Source: an archaeon (GTDB taxonomy: Archaea; Aenigmatarchaeota; Aenigmatarchaeia; QMZP01; JAFGSV01). From it: a stretch of 64,000 nucleotides of DNA. Positions 23,824 to 31,472 of the stretch are shown piece by piece (position 1 is the stretch's first letter; each line of letters starts with the position of its first letter). Location: contig JANQNF010000012.1 of the NCBI GenBank assembly GCA_028279705.1, positions 214,531-278,530 on the forward strand, given 5' to 3'. Made by a program: the position numbers and the translations under genes. Under the pieces are notes generated by a model. That model searched no databases. It was not told the DNA's origin and saw nothing but the letters and a program-made list of their open reading frames with translations.

Positions 23824-25122
23824 ATGGAAGAAACAGCCGGATCTTTTGACGAATTCTCAATTGAAATGGAAGATTTCAGTTTCAAGCAGGTAAAAAATTT
23901 TGACAGAATATTCAAAATTGGGCAAGGAGGAAGTTTTTCCCAAGAACCGCTGATTCATGATGGAGTAGTTTATGTAGGATGCATGGATCAGCATGTATAT
24001 GCAATAGACGCTGAAACTGGGAATCTTAAATGGAAATTCAAGACTGACGATGGGATCCTCATTTCCTCTCCAAAATATAGTGATGGTGTAATATACATCG
24101 GCGGTTATGATCAAGATCTAAAGGCAATAGATGCAAAAACAGGAGAATTGATATGGAAATTCCATACTAACGGAAAGGTTATGGCAAGCGTATGCATAGA
24201 TAAAAATAAATTATATTTCGGTTCCAATGACCAGAATCTTTATTGCCTTGATAAGAATACGGGTAAACTAATCTGGAAATTCAAGACACAGGGAGAAGTT
24301 GTTTCCACCCCGACTGTATACAAGGAAAAGCTATTTTTCGGCTCTTATGATTATAATGTTTATTGTCTGAACAAGGAAACTGGTAATCAGATATGGAAAT
24401 TTGAAACCCAGGGAAACATAATGATCCTGTCCTCATTTCTTATTCATGATGAAAAAGTGTATTTTACGTCATTTGACAATTATCTAAGAGCAGTCGATAT
24501 CAATACAGGTAAGCTTGTCTGGAAGTTTCTTACCGGGCATTATGGTGGAACCCAGACATCGCCCGAACTTCACAATGAAATCTTATACCAGACTAACAGG
24601 GAAGGCGTTTTATGGGCACTTAACATGGAAGGAAAGGAGCTTTGGAATTTCAGGATAAATCATGCCATAGGCGATTCGATTGTCCATGAAGATAAAATTT
24701 ATTTTGGCTCCGAAGACCATCACTTGCATTGCCTGAATCTCAAAGGAAAAGAGCTTTGGAAGTTTGGTACACAGGGAAATTTGTGGTGGAGGCCGTCGAT
24801 TTCAAATAACAAGCTGTATTTCAGTTCATATGATTGTCATATATATTGTGTTGATGTAAAGACACAGAGACTTGTTTGGAAATTCAGAGGACATGGAGCA
24901 CCGTCATATGCCCCGCCAACGTTTGAAACCCACGAACTTGTCACAAAAAAAGACACAGAGGAAACAAAGGAAATGGAAAACTTGGGAAAGAGATATGATC
25001 TTGGTGTAACAGAAGAAGGAGAAAGTACGGGTTTCTATAAATCCAGGATAACATACCAGGTTTCCACACAATATGCATCCAAAGGAAAATATCAGATAGA
25101 TTCCAGAGAAGAAGAGTTCTGA
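23824..25122 (+). CDS. Cytosolic eight-bladed PQQ-like beta-propeller protein (copy B)
   Basis: This is a 432-residue paralogue of the protein at 1990-3300. It has no signal peptide. The N-terminal lead FSIEMEDFSFKQVKNFDR matches copy A (VEIGEYEVVQTQKFDR). Eight blades end in LKWKF, LIWKF, LIWKF, QIWKF, LVWKF, ELWNF, ELWKF and LVWKF. After a charged linker comes the conserved tail YKSRITYQ, then SKGKYQID. Codon usage is AT-richer than copy A. It is divergent from the MNT/HEPN pair and lies between repeats R2 and R3. No active-site residues of PQQ enzymes can be claimed. A scaffold or ligand-sensing propeller with a C-terminal docking tail is the best description. Confidence 0.85.
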   Translation: MEETAGSFDEFSIEMEDFSFKQVKNFDRIFKIGQGGSFSQEPLIHDGVVYVGCMDQHVYAIDAETGNLKWKFKTDDGILISSPKYSDGVIYIGGYDQDLKAIDAKTGELIWKFHTNGKVMASVCIDKNKLYFGSNDQNLYCLDKNTGKLIWKFKTQGEVVSTPTVYKEKLFFGSYDYNVYCLNKETGNQIWKFETQGNIMILSSFLIHDEKVYFTSFDNYLRAVDINTGKLVWKFLTGHYGGTQTSPELHNEILYQTNREGVLWALNMEGKELWNFRINHAIGDSIVHEDKIYFGSEDHHLHCLNLKGKELWKFGTQGNLWWRPSISNNKLYFSSYDCHIYCVDVKTQRLVWKFRGHGAPSYAPPTFETHELVTKKDTEETKEMENLGKRYDLGVTEEGESTGFYKSRITYQVSTQYASKGKYQIDSREEEF

Positions 25123-25148
25123 TTTTCAAGTCCAATACCTAGAATTCA

Positions 25149-25208
25149 GCTAGACTCCAAACTAACTCGGCACTACGAATGCGTCCAGTGCTATATCATC
25201 CTCTTGAT
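25149..25208 (+). repeat. Degenerate att-like repeat R3
   Basis: This imperfect copy of about 55-60 bases covers the R2 region (compare 23703-23755). Shared blocks include ACTC, AAACTA, TCGG, ACTACG and TTGATAG at similar spacing. It follows the propeller stop codon. Confidence 0.4.
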
Positions 25209-25290
25209 AGCTTTTTTGAGAAAATCATAATTATGAATGAGCTTGTATTGCAATACAAACGTTTATAAATAGGTTAATACTCTAGTTAAC

Positions 25291-25318
25291 ATATGTTCGG
25301 AATATATTCCGAACATAT
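25291..25318. promoter_or_regulatory. Perfect 28-bp palindrome upstream of the ATPase gene
   Basis: The sequence is perfectly palindromic over 28 bp, centred at 25304/25305, with arms ATATGTTCGGAATA and TATTCCGAACATAT. It ends 27 bases before the ATPase start codon, at promoter distance, so it is most likely an operator. TTAATACTCTAGTTAAC just upstream adds a second, weaker symmetry. Confidence 0.65.
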
Positions 25319-25345
25319 ATAAACTACAAGACCCAAGTAAATCAT

Positions 25346-26608
25346 ATGATTTCATCAGAAAACCTTCTCAAACTTCTCAATGATTGGAATTTATGGGAAG
25401 GAGAAATGGAGACAGGGATAGAGAGAAAACAATATGTTAATCGATTGATCCCGCTCTTCAGACGAAAAGAAATAATTGTGATAAAGGGTATAAGAAGGTC
25501 GGGAAAGTCGACTATCATGAGACAGATGATGAAAAATCTAGTCAAGAGCGGTGTACAAGAAAAGCAACTTTTGTTTCTGAACCTTGAAGACTACAACCTG
25601 AAGGATTCGCTCAGCATAGAACTTCTTGAGAATACACTGGAACTTTTCAAATCCAGAATTAACAGCGGGAAAAAGACTTATTTTTTTATTGACGAGGTCC
25701 AGCTTGTTCCCGAATGGGAGCGCTTCCTTAGGACCAAGTACGATCTGAATGAAAACATAAAGTTCATTGTGTCAGGTTCAAATGCGTCTCTTCTTTCAAA
25801 GGAGTTATCGACATTACTCACTGGACGAAACATAACAATAGAGGTAAAACCTCTTAATTATCTGGAATTCAAAGACTTCAGAAGCAATGGGAGCATTGAA
25901 GAATTCTTGACATTTGGAGGTTTCCCGGAAGTTGTTCTGGAGAAGAATAGGATCACAAAAAAAATAATTCTGCAGCAATATTTTGAGGATATAATCAATA
26001 AGGATATCATAAACAGGCACAGGATCAGGAATAGAGAGACTGTTTTCGATCTGGCAAGATATCTTATCGAAAACAGCGGCGGAAAGCATAGCATGAATAG
26101 GTTATCCAAGACACTCGGTGTTGACGATAAAACGGTGAATGAATACGTAAGTTACATGGTGGATGCATTTATCATAGTCAGGGTTCCATTCTTTTCTTAT
26201 TCATTGAAAAAGAGATTCAACAAGGCGACGCAAACAAAGTATTATTCTGCCGATAACGGCTTTTTACAAATAACTAGTCTTAATTTCACAAAAGATAAGG
26301 GAAAAAGATTTGAAAATGTCATGGCGTTGACAATCAATATGATTACGAATGATATCGCATATTGGTCGGAAAACTGCGAAGTTGATTTTGTTTTCGGGAA
26401 CAGTGCGGTAAACGTTACCGTATCGGAAACCTCGATTCCCAAAAGGGAATCAGAAGGGTTGCTATGTTTTAGGGATAAGAACAAGATGCATAAACTTTTT
26501 CTTGTCACACCGCTTGGAAAAACAGCAGCGGTTGATACCATTGAAGTCATGGCATTTGAGGACTTTTGTAAGAAAATAATCCTCAATGAAAATAACTACA
26601 GCTACTAA
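25346..26608 (+). CDS. AAA ATPase with DUF4143-like C-terminal domain
   Basis: This is a 420-residue protein. Walker A is GIRRSGKSTIM (residues ~48-58), Walker B is TYFFIDEVQ (~111-119), and a sensor-like FIVSGSNASLLS follows. LLTGRNITIEVKPLNYLEF and FGGFPEVVL are hallmarks of the AAA_14/DUF4143 family. Residues ~230-420 hold a winged-helix-like part (MNRLSKTLGVDDKTVNEYV) and a nuclease-fold-like C-terminus (YWSENCEVDFVF, with E-x-D-F as in DUF4143). These archaeal and bacterial ATPases are common in mobile or accessory DNA and their function is unsettled. The gene is AT-rich and follows the propeller cassette. Confidence 0.88.
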   Translation: MISSENLLKLLNDWNLWEGEMETGIERKQYVNRLIPLFRRKEIIVIKGIRRSGKSTIMRQMMKNLVKSGVQEKQLLFLNLEDYNLKDSLSIELLENTLELFKSRINSGKKTYFFIDEVQLVPEWERFLRTKYDLNENIKFIVSGSNASLLSKELSTLLTGRNITIEVKPLNYLEFKDFRSNGSIEEFLTFGGFPEVVLEKNRITKKIILQQYFEDIINKDIINRHRIRNRETVFDLARYLIENSGGKHSMNRLSKTLGVDDKTVNEYVSYMVDAFIIVRVPFFSYSLKKRFNKATQTKYYSADNGFLQITSLNFTKDKGKRFENVMALTINMITNDIAYWSENCEVDFVFGNSAVNVTVSETSIPKRESEGLLCFRDKNKMHKLFLVTPLGKTAAVDTIEVMAFEDFCKKIILNENNYSY

Positions 26609-26775
26609 TCAAATAACTTAAGCCTTTTTTCATTAAAAATTGAAAGTGGAATTTCAAAAGCGAGTTTAATTTCGACGGAGATGAGAACCTTCTGGTGGTT
26701 CCGGACAGTGTTTTCTCGCTTTCATATAGCAGGCTTGGATTCCCCCTTTTTATTTCACCCGCGCGATAAATACTC

Positions 26776-27084
26776 ATGGCAAGGAAGAAGGCGTACAAGG
26801 GCACAAGCGTCAACATAATCAGGATATTCAAGATACTCAAGAAAGCAGCCGAGGAAGAGGAAGGCTTCCTGACAGTTTCAGAGATAGCAAAGCGCGCTTC
26901 CCTGCATAAATGGACGGTCTCGCGCACACTCGACCTCTACATGGGCCCGATAGTCGAGCTCGTGCAGCCACCTGAGTTGGAGGCAATCGGTCTTCAGGTG
27001 AAGCTCGTCAAGCTCAATAACCCAAAACTCACCCCGGATCAGGTGATCAGCTATTTAAGAATGAGGAGCAAAATAAACACATGA
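26776..27084 (+). CDS. Small winged-helix DNA-binding protein
   Basis: This is a 102-residue basic protein. A helical N-terminus (NIIRIFKILKKAAEEEEG) precedes a helix-turn-helix (LTVSEIAKRASLHKWTVSRTLDLYM, split by position) and a short wing with a C-terminal helix (LTPDQVISYLRMRSK). This is the layout of archaeal marR/DeoR-like small winged helices. It is the first gene of a two-gene unit: its stop overlaps the next start (ATGA). GC content returns to that of the core genome here. Confidence 0.75.
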   Translation: MARKKAYKGTSVNIIRIFKILKKAAEEEEGFLTVSEIAKRASLHKWTVSRTLDLYMGPIVELVQPPELEAIGLQVKLVKLNNPKLTPDQVISYLRMRSKINT

Positions 27085-27521
27085 AAATCGACAAGCAGTT
27101 CGTATTCAGCCTGTTCGTGATCCTGATGATGATTACGTGGGCTGCCGGAATGGCCATGAGCTACAACATCGATGTCTCTCCCGAAAGGGTGAAGATAGAG
27201 AGCATCTACACCGAGCCGCTCACGGGCCAGGAGAAGGTCGCGATCCTTCGCACAGGAAAGATGCTAATAGAGTACCTTTACGTTCCCGGTGAGGAAAGCC
27301 TGAACAAGGTACCCGTCTACGAGAGTTTCGTTTCAAGGTTCAGCGATTTCGTGGTCCTCCAGCGCGTTGAAGTCTCGGCAGAAAACGAGACCCTCGACCA
27401 GATGATAGCGCCAACTGGAGACGTCATTCCGCTTGACAACGTCACCGAAACAAACCTAGTTGACGTCTTCTGCGAAAACACCTACGTCCAGCCGAAGGAA
27501 TGCCTTCTTAAGAGTATATGA
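27081..27521 (+). CDS. Membrane-anchored protein, function unknown
   Basis: This is a 146-residue protein with one N-terminal membrane segment (residues ~8-27, FVFSLFVILMMITWAAGMAM) and an exported domain. Two cysteines near the end (VFCENTYVQPKECLL) could form a disulfide. The middle (LTGQEKVAILRTGKMLIEYLYVPGEE) has the look of a small alpha/beta domain reminiscent of thioredoxin-like leaders, but no C-x-x-C is present. It is translationally coupled to the upstream winged-helix gene. I do not recognise the family. Confidence 0.7.
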   Translation: MKIDKQFVFSLFVILMMITWAAGMAMSYNIDVSPERVKIESIYTEPLTGQEKVAILRTGKMLIEYLYVPGEESLNKVPVYESFVSRFSDFVVLQRVEVSAENETLDQMIAPTGDVIPLDNVTETNLVDVFCENTYVQPKECLLKSI

Positions 27522-27557
27522 ATCTATTATTTAACATGTCAATCCAATATTGATAAT

Positions 27558-28142
27558 ATGTCGAATGCCCACATGATTTTCGTGGTTTATGGTGCTTCAG
27601 GGTCAGGAAAATCAGCAATTCTTAACATGATTAGTGATTTGTCTGATAGGGTTTCGATACACAGAAAAGATACGGACAGAAAACAGAGGCCAACTGAGAA
27701 AGGGAAATCATTAAAAGAACTGAGATTTGTATCGTCATTGAAGCAGGAAGATTATGCGCTCATTTATGAGCAATTTGGAAACAAATACGGTATAAGGAAA
27801 GACATCTTGTCGAAAGCGTTCGAGAACCACGAATTACACTTCATTATAATTGGTAATGTCGAATCGATTAAAAAAATGAAGGCGTTATACCCGTACATGA
27901 AAACTATCTATGTACATTACTCTCCTGAAGAAATACCCAAAAGATTCTTGGAAAGAGATCCATTAGAATATGAAAAAAGAAAACTGAAAATAGAAAAACA
28001 ATATGATGATTTCTTGAAACACAATACTTTTTTTGACCACATTATTATTAACTTCTGGGATTTGGAGACTTCAAAACGGCAAATCAGGAACATAATGCGT
28101 TTGTATTCCAAGGAATTTGATTTTGATATAAACAACAAATAA
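27558..28142 (+). CDS. Guanylate-kinase-like P-loop protein
   Basis: This is a 194-residue protein with Walker A GASGSGKSAIL at residues ~13-23. The order that follows resembles guanylate kinases: RKDTDRKQRPTEKG at the place of the GMP-binding T-R-x-x-R-x-x-E region, YGIRKDIL, and late basic residues (IPKRFLERDPLEYEKRKLKIEKQY, split by position). The match is partial, so the substrate may not be GMP. The gene is strikingly AT-rich and A-rich compared with the AlaRS gene it converges on, suggesting transfer. The real function is open. Confidence 0.65.
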   Translation: MSNAHMIFVVYGASGSGKSAILNMISDLSDRVSIHRKDTDRKQRPTEKGKSLKELRFVSSLKQEDYALIYEQFGNKYGIRKDILSKAFENHELHFIIIGNVESIKKMKALYPYMKTIYVHYSPEEIPKRFLERDPLEYEKRKLKIEKQYDDFLKHNTFFDHIIINFWDLETSKRQIRNIMRLYSKEFDFDINNK

Positions 28143-28145
28143 AGA

Positions 28146-30998
28146 CTAGAAATTAACACTTTTCAATTCAGAGACTTTCTCGATCTTCCCCTGCGCTAGG
28201 TGTCCTTTCCCGCCGCCCTTTCCGCCGCACTTGGCGGTCACTTTTTCCATCACCTGCGACGTGTCACGAGCGTTACTCATGACGACGACTTCCCCTGCGC
28301 TGTTACTGAGTACGACTGTAAGCTTCGGATCCTTTGAAAGTAGCACGGCTGCAGTCTTGACCATTTCCTTCCTGTCGCTGTCCAGTATCTCGACCAGAAG
28401 GCCGTCTTCCGCTCTCTTGAGAAGATCCGCTGACATGCTGCCTGCGGCCTGCTTTCTCGCATCGTCCAGCGCCTTCCTGTTCGCTTTCCAAGTCTCGAAC
28501 ACATAAGACATCGCGGGAAAGAGTTCATTGAAGGTTACCGGTTTTGCATATATTTTTCCTGTCTTCAGATCCTTCATGAACCTTTCTGCAGTACTTGCGA
28601 GCATGTCCATGCCGACCGAGAATTCCTGCGAAGCCTTCCTGAGATCCGAAAGCATCATGAAGTCGTCTCTGGACGGGACCTGGCCTGAGAATCTGACGAA
28701 CTCGCAGCCGTTTAATATGGAATATAGGTTGGAGGCTTCCGATTTTGCACTTTTTATGTACTTCTCTGCAGCTCCTCCTGCGACCAGTGAAAGCCTTACG
28801 ACGCCGTCCTGTATGCGCTCAGAAGACGTTATCGCTATCCTCCCGCAGTCCCTAGTGTTTGAGAGATGCGTTCCCGCGCATGCCTCCACGTCCCAGTTCG
28901 GGGTGTTCACAATCCTTACCATGTTGTCCGGTATGGCCCCACCCTGGTATATCCTCATGCCATGGAGCTTCTCGGCCTTTGGCCTTGGCATGAACTTCTT
29001 TGTTATCGGGACCTTTTTCCTGACAATACCGTTTGCAAGCTCCTCGAGTTTTGATATCTCGTCTATAGTCAGTGCTTCGTAATGCGTTATATCCAGGTGC
29101 GCTTTTTCAAGACTCTTCCCGGCGCCTGCCTGCCACACATGGTTTCCAAGAAGCTTCCTCGCAGCACCGTTTATCAGGTGGACCGCTGTGTGATGCTGTG
29201 CGTGTTGGCGCCTTCTTTCACGATTCACTTCACATTTCACTCTGTTCCCTTTATTGAAACCGGAAGCATCCGTCATGTGGGCAACGACGCTGCCGAACTT
29301 CTCGACTTTTGAGACGTCTTTCCCGTTCATCGTCCCGGTGTCGAAATCCTGACCGCCGCCCTCGGGATAGAAAAGCGTCCTGTCGAGCACGACCCACGAA
29401 TTCTTCCCGTCCTTTATGACCTTGAGTACTTTGGCAGTGAACGTCATCTCATCTTCATTGTCATAGAACATGAGTTTTGTTTCAGGGAGACCTTTCACGT
29501 CGACTGCCTTCTTGTCATCAGCGGTTTTCGAAGCCTCCTTCAGGTGACCTTCCGAAAGCTTCTGGTAGAAATCCTTTGGTATCTCAACGTCAAGCTTCTC
29601 CTTTTCTGCTACGTTTTCGATAAGCTCCGGTGTTATTCCCTGAGATTCGTACATCTGGATGAGCTTTCCAGTCTCAAGCTTCTTCTGCTTCTTTAGTATT
29701 TCCTTGACTACGGATACGCCCTTGTTGAGTGTAGTTCTGTACCTGTCCTTCTCAAGCTCAAGTATCTGTTCCAGTTCGGGAAGCGACTTCAGCAACTCGG
29801 GATTCAGTGGCTTGAGGTATTCAGCGTGCTTCTTGCAGACGTCGAAAAGATCTATGTTAAGGTTGTATTTCTCTATGAAATTGAGGGCTCTTCTGAATAT
29901 TATCCTTAGGTTGTAGCCGCCACCAACGTTGCTGAGGAGCCCGCCGTCGTTTACTGCATAAAGCAGCGTCTTGGTGTGGTCGGCTATGGCATAAAGCGCC
30001 TGCAGCGGCTCTACGTTCTTGTTCAGCTCTTCCAGCGAAATACCGAGCTTTTTGGCGATCTTGGCCTTAATTTTGGCAGGGTCGCCGTCTTCTATGTCCA
30101 GCCCGCCGGCTATCGCAGAGTAGTCCCTGAATATGCTGTCGTTGAAATCCACGGTCTTTTTGAGACCTTTCATGACAGGGCCGTATACAGCGTCATATGC
30201 AGTAGCGGTTCCCTGTGAAAGCCACGTGAACCGTTCGAGGCCGGCGCCCATGTCTATGACACGGTAGCCCATCTGCTTGTACTTTTCAGGCGTTCCGACG
30301 AATTCCGTGAAAACTGCATTGCCGAGTTCAAGGCCGCCTGCATAATATTCAAGCGAGTAGCCAAACGCATTCGGTCCCACCCATACGTCCTCCATGAACG
30401 ATATCTCTTCAGGCTTCAAACCGAGAGCTTCCGTTAGCATCCTATAGTCGAGTTCTATGCACGTGTCCTTCCAGTACCCCTTCTGCACTCCGTTGACCTT
30501 CTCGTATAAGGAGTGCTGGCCTATCATTATGAAGTTGGTCATATGCCTCCCCGTGACGCCTACATTCTCTATGTCAGGAAACCTGAGGCATACTTGTGGT
30601 ATTATCACCTTTTCTGCAGGCATCTCGAATACTGTTTTCCCGGCAACGGATCTCTGAAACGCCACTATACTGGCGACAGTGAAGAAAAGTCCGGGGAACC
30701 ATCGGCATACTACTGGATAGGAAGGCACGGATTCGTGGCCGTTCTTGATGAAGAACTTCTCTATGGTCTTCCATGTCTCTATGTAGTCCATGCCCTTTAT
30801 CGGCGGCTTTCCTATGAAGCTGTAATCGGCACATGGTGGGTTTGGGCAAACCTTCCTGTCATTCTCAAGCGTCCAGAAGTATGACCCGCACTTGGAGCAC
30901 TTCTTCCTTTCAAAGCCAACTTCCTTGAAAAGCTTGACCCTGTAGTACTTGTCGGGATTTGCCGAAAAATCGCGCTTCAGCTTCTCTTTGGCGTTCAT
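28146..30998 (-). CDS. alaS: Alanyl-tRNA synthetase (archaeal type)
   Basis: This is a 950-residue class II synthetase. The N-terminal Cys cluster (CSKCGSYFW, then CPNPPC) is typical of archaeal AlaRS. The catalytic core has SYPVVCRWFPGLFFTVASIVAF and RFPDIENVGVTGRHMTNFIMIG, both split by position, and the motif with GAGLERFTWLSQGT. Editing-domain zinc ligands are HHTAVHLING and CAGTHLSNT. The C-terminal ~180 residues carry the oligomerisation/DHHA1-like region ending with GGKGGGKGHLAQG, the Gly-rich motif of DHHA1. A TATA-like ATATATAGT precedes the start. Convergent with the kinase-like gene. Confidence 0.96.
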   Translation of the reverse strand: MNAKEKLKRDFSANPDKYYRVKLFKEVGFERKKCSKCGSYFWTLENDRKVCPNPPCADYSFIGKPPIKGMDYIETWKTIEKFFIKNGHESVPSYPVVCRWFPGLFFTVASIVAFQRSVAGKTVFEMPAEKVIIPQVCLRFPDIENVGVTGRHMTNFIMIGQHSLYEKVNGVQKGYWKDTCIELDYRMLTEALGLKPEEISFMEDVWVGPNAFGYSLEYYAGGLELGNAVFTEFVGTPEKYKQMGYRVIDMGAGLERFTWLSQGTATAYDAVYGPVMKGLKKTVDFNDSIFRDYSAIAGGLDIEDGDPAKIKAKIAKKLGISLEELNKNVEPLQALYAIADHTKTLLYAVNDGGLLSNVGGGYNLRIIFRRALNFIEKYNLNIDLFDVCKKHAEYLKPLNPELLKSLPELEQILELEKDRYRTTLNKGVSVVKEILKKQKKLETGKLIQMYESQGITPELIENVAEKEKLDVEIPKDFYQKLSEGHLKEASKTADDKKAVDVKGLPETKLMFYDNEDEMTFTAKVLKVIKDGKNSWVVLDRTLFYPEGGGQDFDTGTMNGKDVSKVEKFGSVVAHMTDASGFNKGNRVKCEVNRERRRQHAQHHTAVHLINGAARKLLGNHVWQAGAGKSLEKAHLDITHYEALTIDEISKLEELANGIVRKKVPITKKFMPRPKAEKLHGMRIYQGGAIPDNMVRIVNTPNWDVEACAGTHLSNTRDCGRIAITSSERIQDGVVRLSLVAGGAAEKYIKSAKSEASNLYSILNGCEFVRFSGQVPSRDDFMMLSDLRKASQEFSVGMDMLASTAERFMKDLKTGKIYAKPVTFNELFPAMSYVFETWKANRKALDDARKQAAGSMSADLLKRAEDGLLVEILDSDRKEMVKTAAVLLSKDPKLTVVLSNSAGEVVVMSNARDTSQVMEKVTAKCGGKGGGKGHLAQGKIEKVSELKSVNF

Positions 30999-31110
30999 AC
31001 TATATATTCGATATATTTTGATTTAAATGTCCCCGGATACCGAGAATAAGTTAATTGAACAGGTAGAAAAACAACTAACCCTACCTGCCTTGGAAAATCG
31101 TGATAGTGTC

Positions 31111-31425
31111 TTAACCGAAAAGGTTTGACAATCCGCCGGCTGCTTCTTCTGCCTTCTTTTCCTGCTCTTCTGCGCTTTCTTCTTCCTTTTTCTCCTCAGC
31201 AGGCTTCTCCTCTGCGCCACCAGCTGGTGCCGCTGCCGGAGCCGCCGCTACTGCAGCGTTCTTGATCGCATCTTCTATCTTTACGTCCTTCAGGCTGCCT
31301 ACGAGCGCCTTTATCTGCGCGTCGTCTGCCTTGATACCTGCAGCTTCTACGATCTTCTTGACGCCCGCTTCGTCAACGGGCTTCTCGGCTGAGTGAAGCA
31401 GCAATGCCGCGTATACTAGTTCCAT
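31111..31425 (-). CDS. rpl12: Large ribosomal subunit stalk protein P1/L12
   Basis: This is a 104-residue archaeal stalk protein. The N-terminal dimerisation domain starts MELVYAALLLHSAEKPVDEAG. An Ala-rich hinge (AAVAAAPAAAPAGG) and an acidic Glu/Lys region follow, and the protein ends with GGLSNLFG, the conserved peptide that contacts translational GTPases. ATG 31425 is chosen: GGAGG lies just upstream and the family start is MEL/MEY. Last ribosomal gene of the uL1-uL10-L12 set. Confidence 0.95.
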   Translation of the reverse strand: MELVYAALLLHSAEKPVDEAGVKKIVEAAGIKADDAQIKALVGSLKDVKIEDAIKNAAVAAAPAAAPAGGAEEKPAEEKKEEESAEEQEKKAEEAAGGLSNLFG

Positions 31426-31472
31426 AATATTTCCTCCGTTTTTCATTGAATGTGGTAAACCACTTTCAAATA

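Larger units (their letters stand above)
22571..25208. mobile_element. Putative cassette array integrated at tRNA-Gln
   Basis: Three related repeats follow the tRNA-Gln 3' end: R1 at 22571-22602, R2 at about 23722-23753, R3 at about 25149-25208. R1 and R2 share 17 perfect bases (22586-22602 and 23737-23753), and upstream of these CTAC, ATAC and CTC align at equal spacing. R3 is degenerate but aligns with R2 over ACTCnAAACTA, TCGG, ACTACG and TTGATAG. R1-R2 encloses the MNT/HEPN pair and R2-R3 encloses the propeller gene. The DNA is AT-richer than the flanks. No integrase gene is present. Confidence 0.5.

Noticed and set aside
26609..26775. Possible C/D box RNA or structured RNA between the ATPase and the winged-helix gene
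   Set aside because: GCGAG/CTCGC can pair across the region but no proper C or D box is present; I see no supportable feature here.
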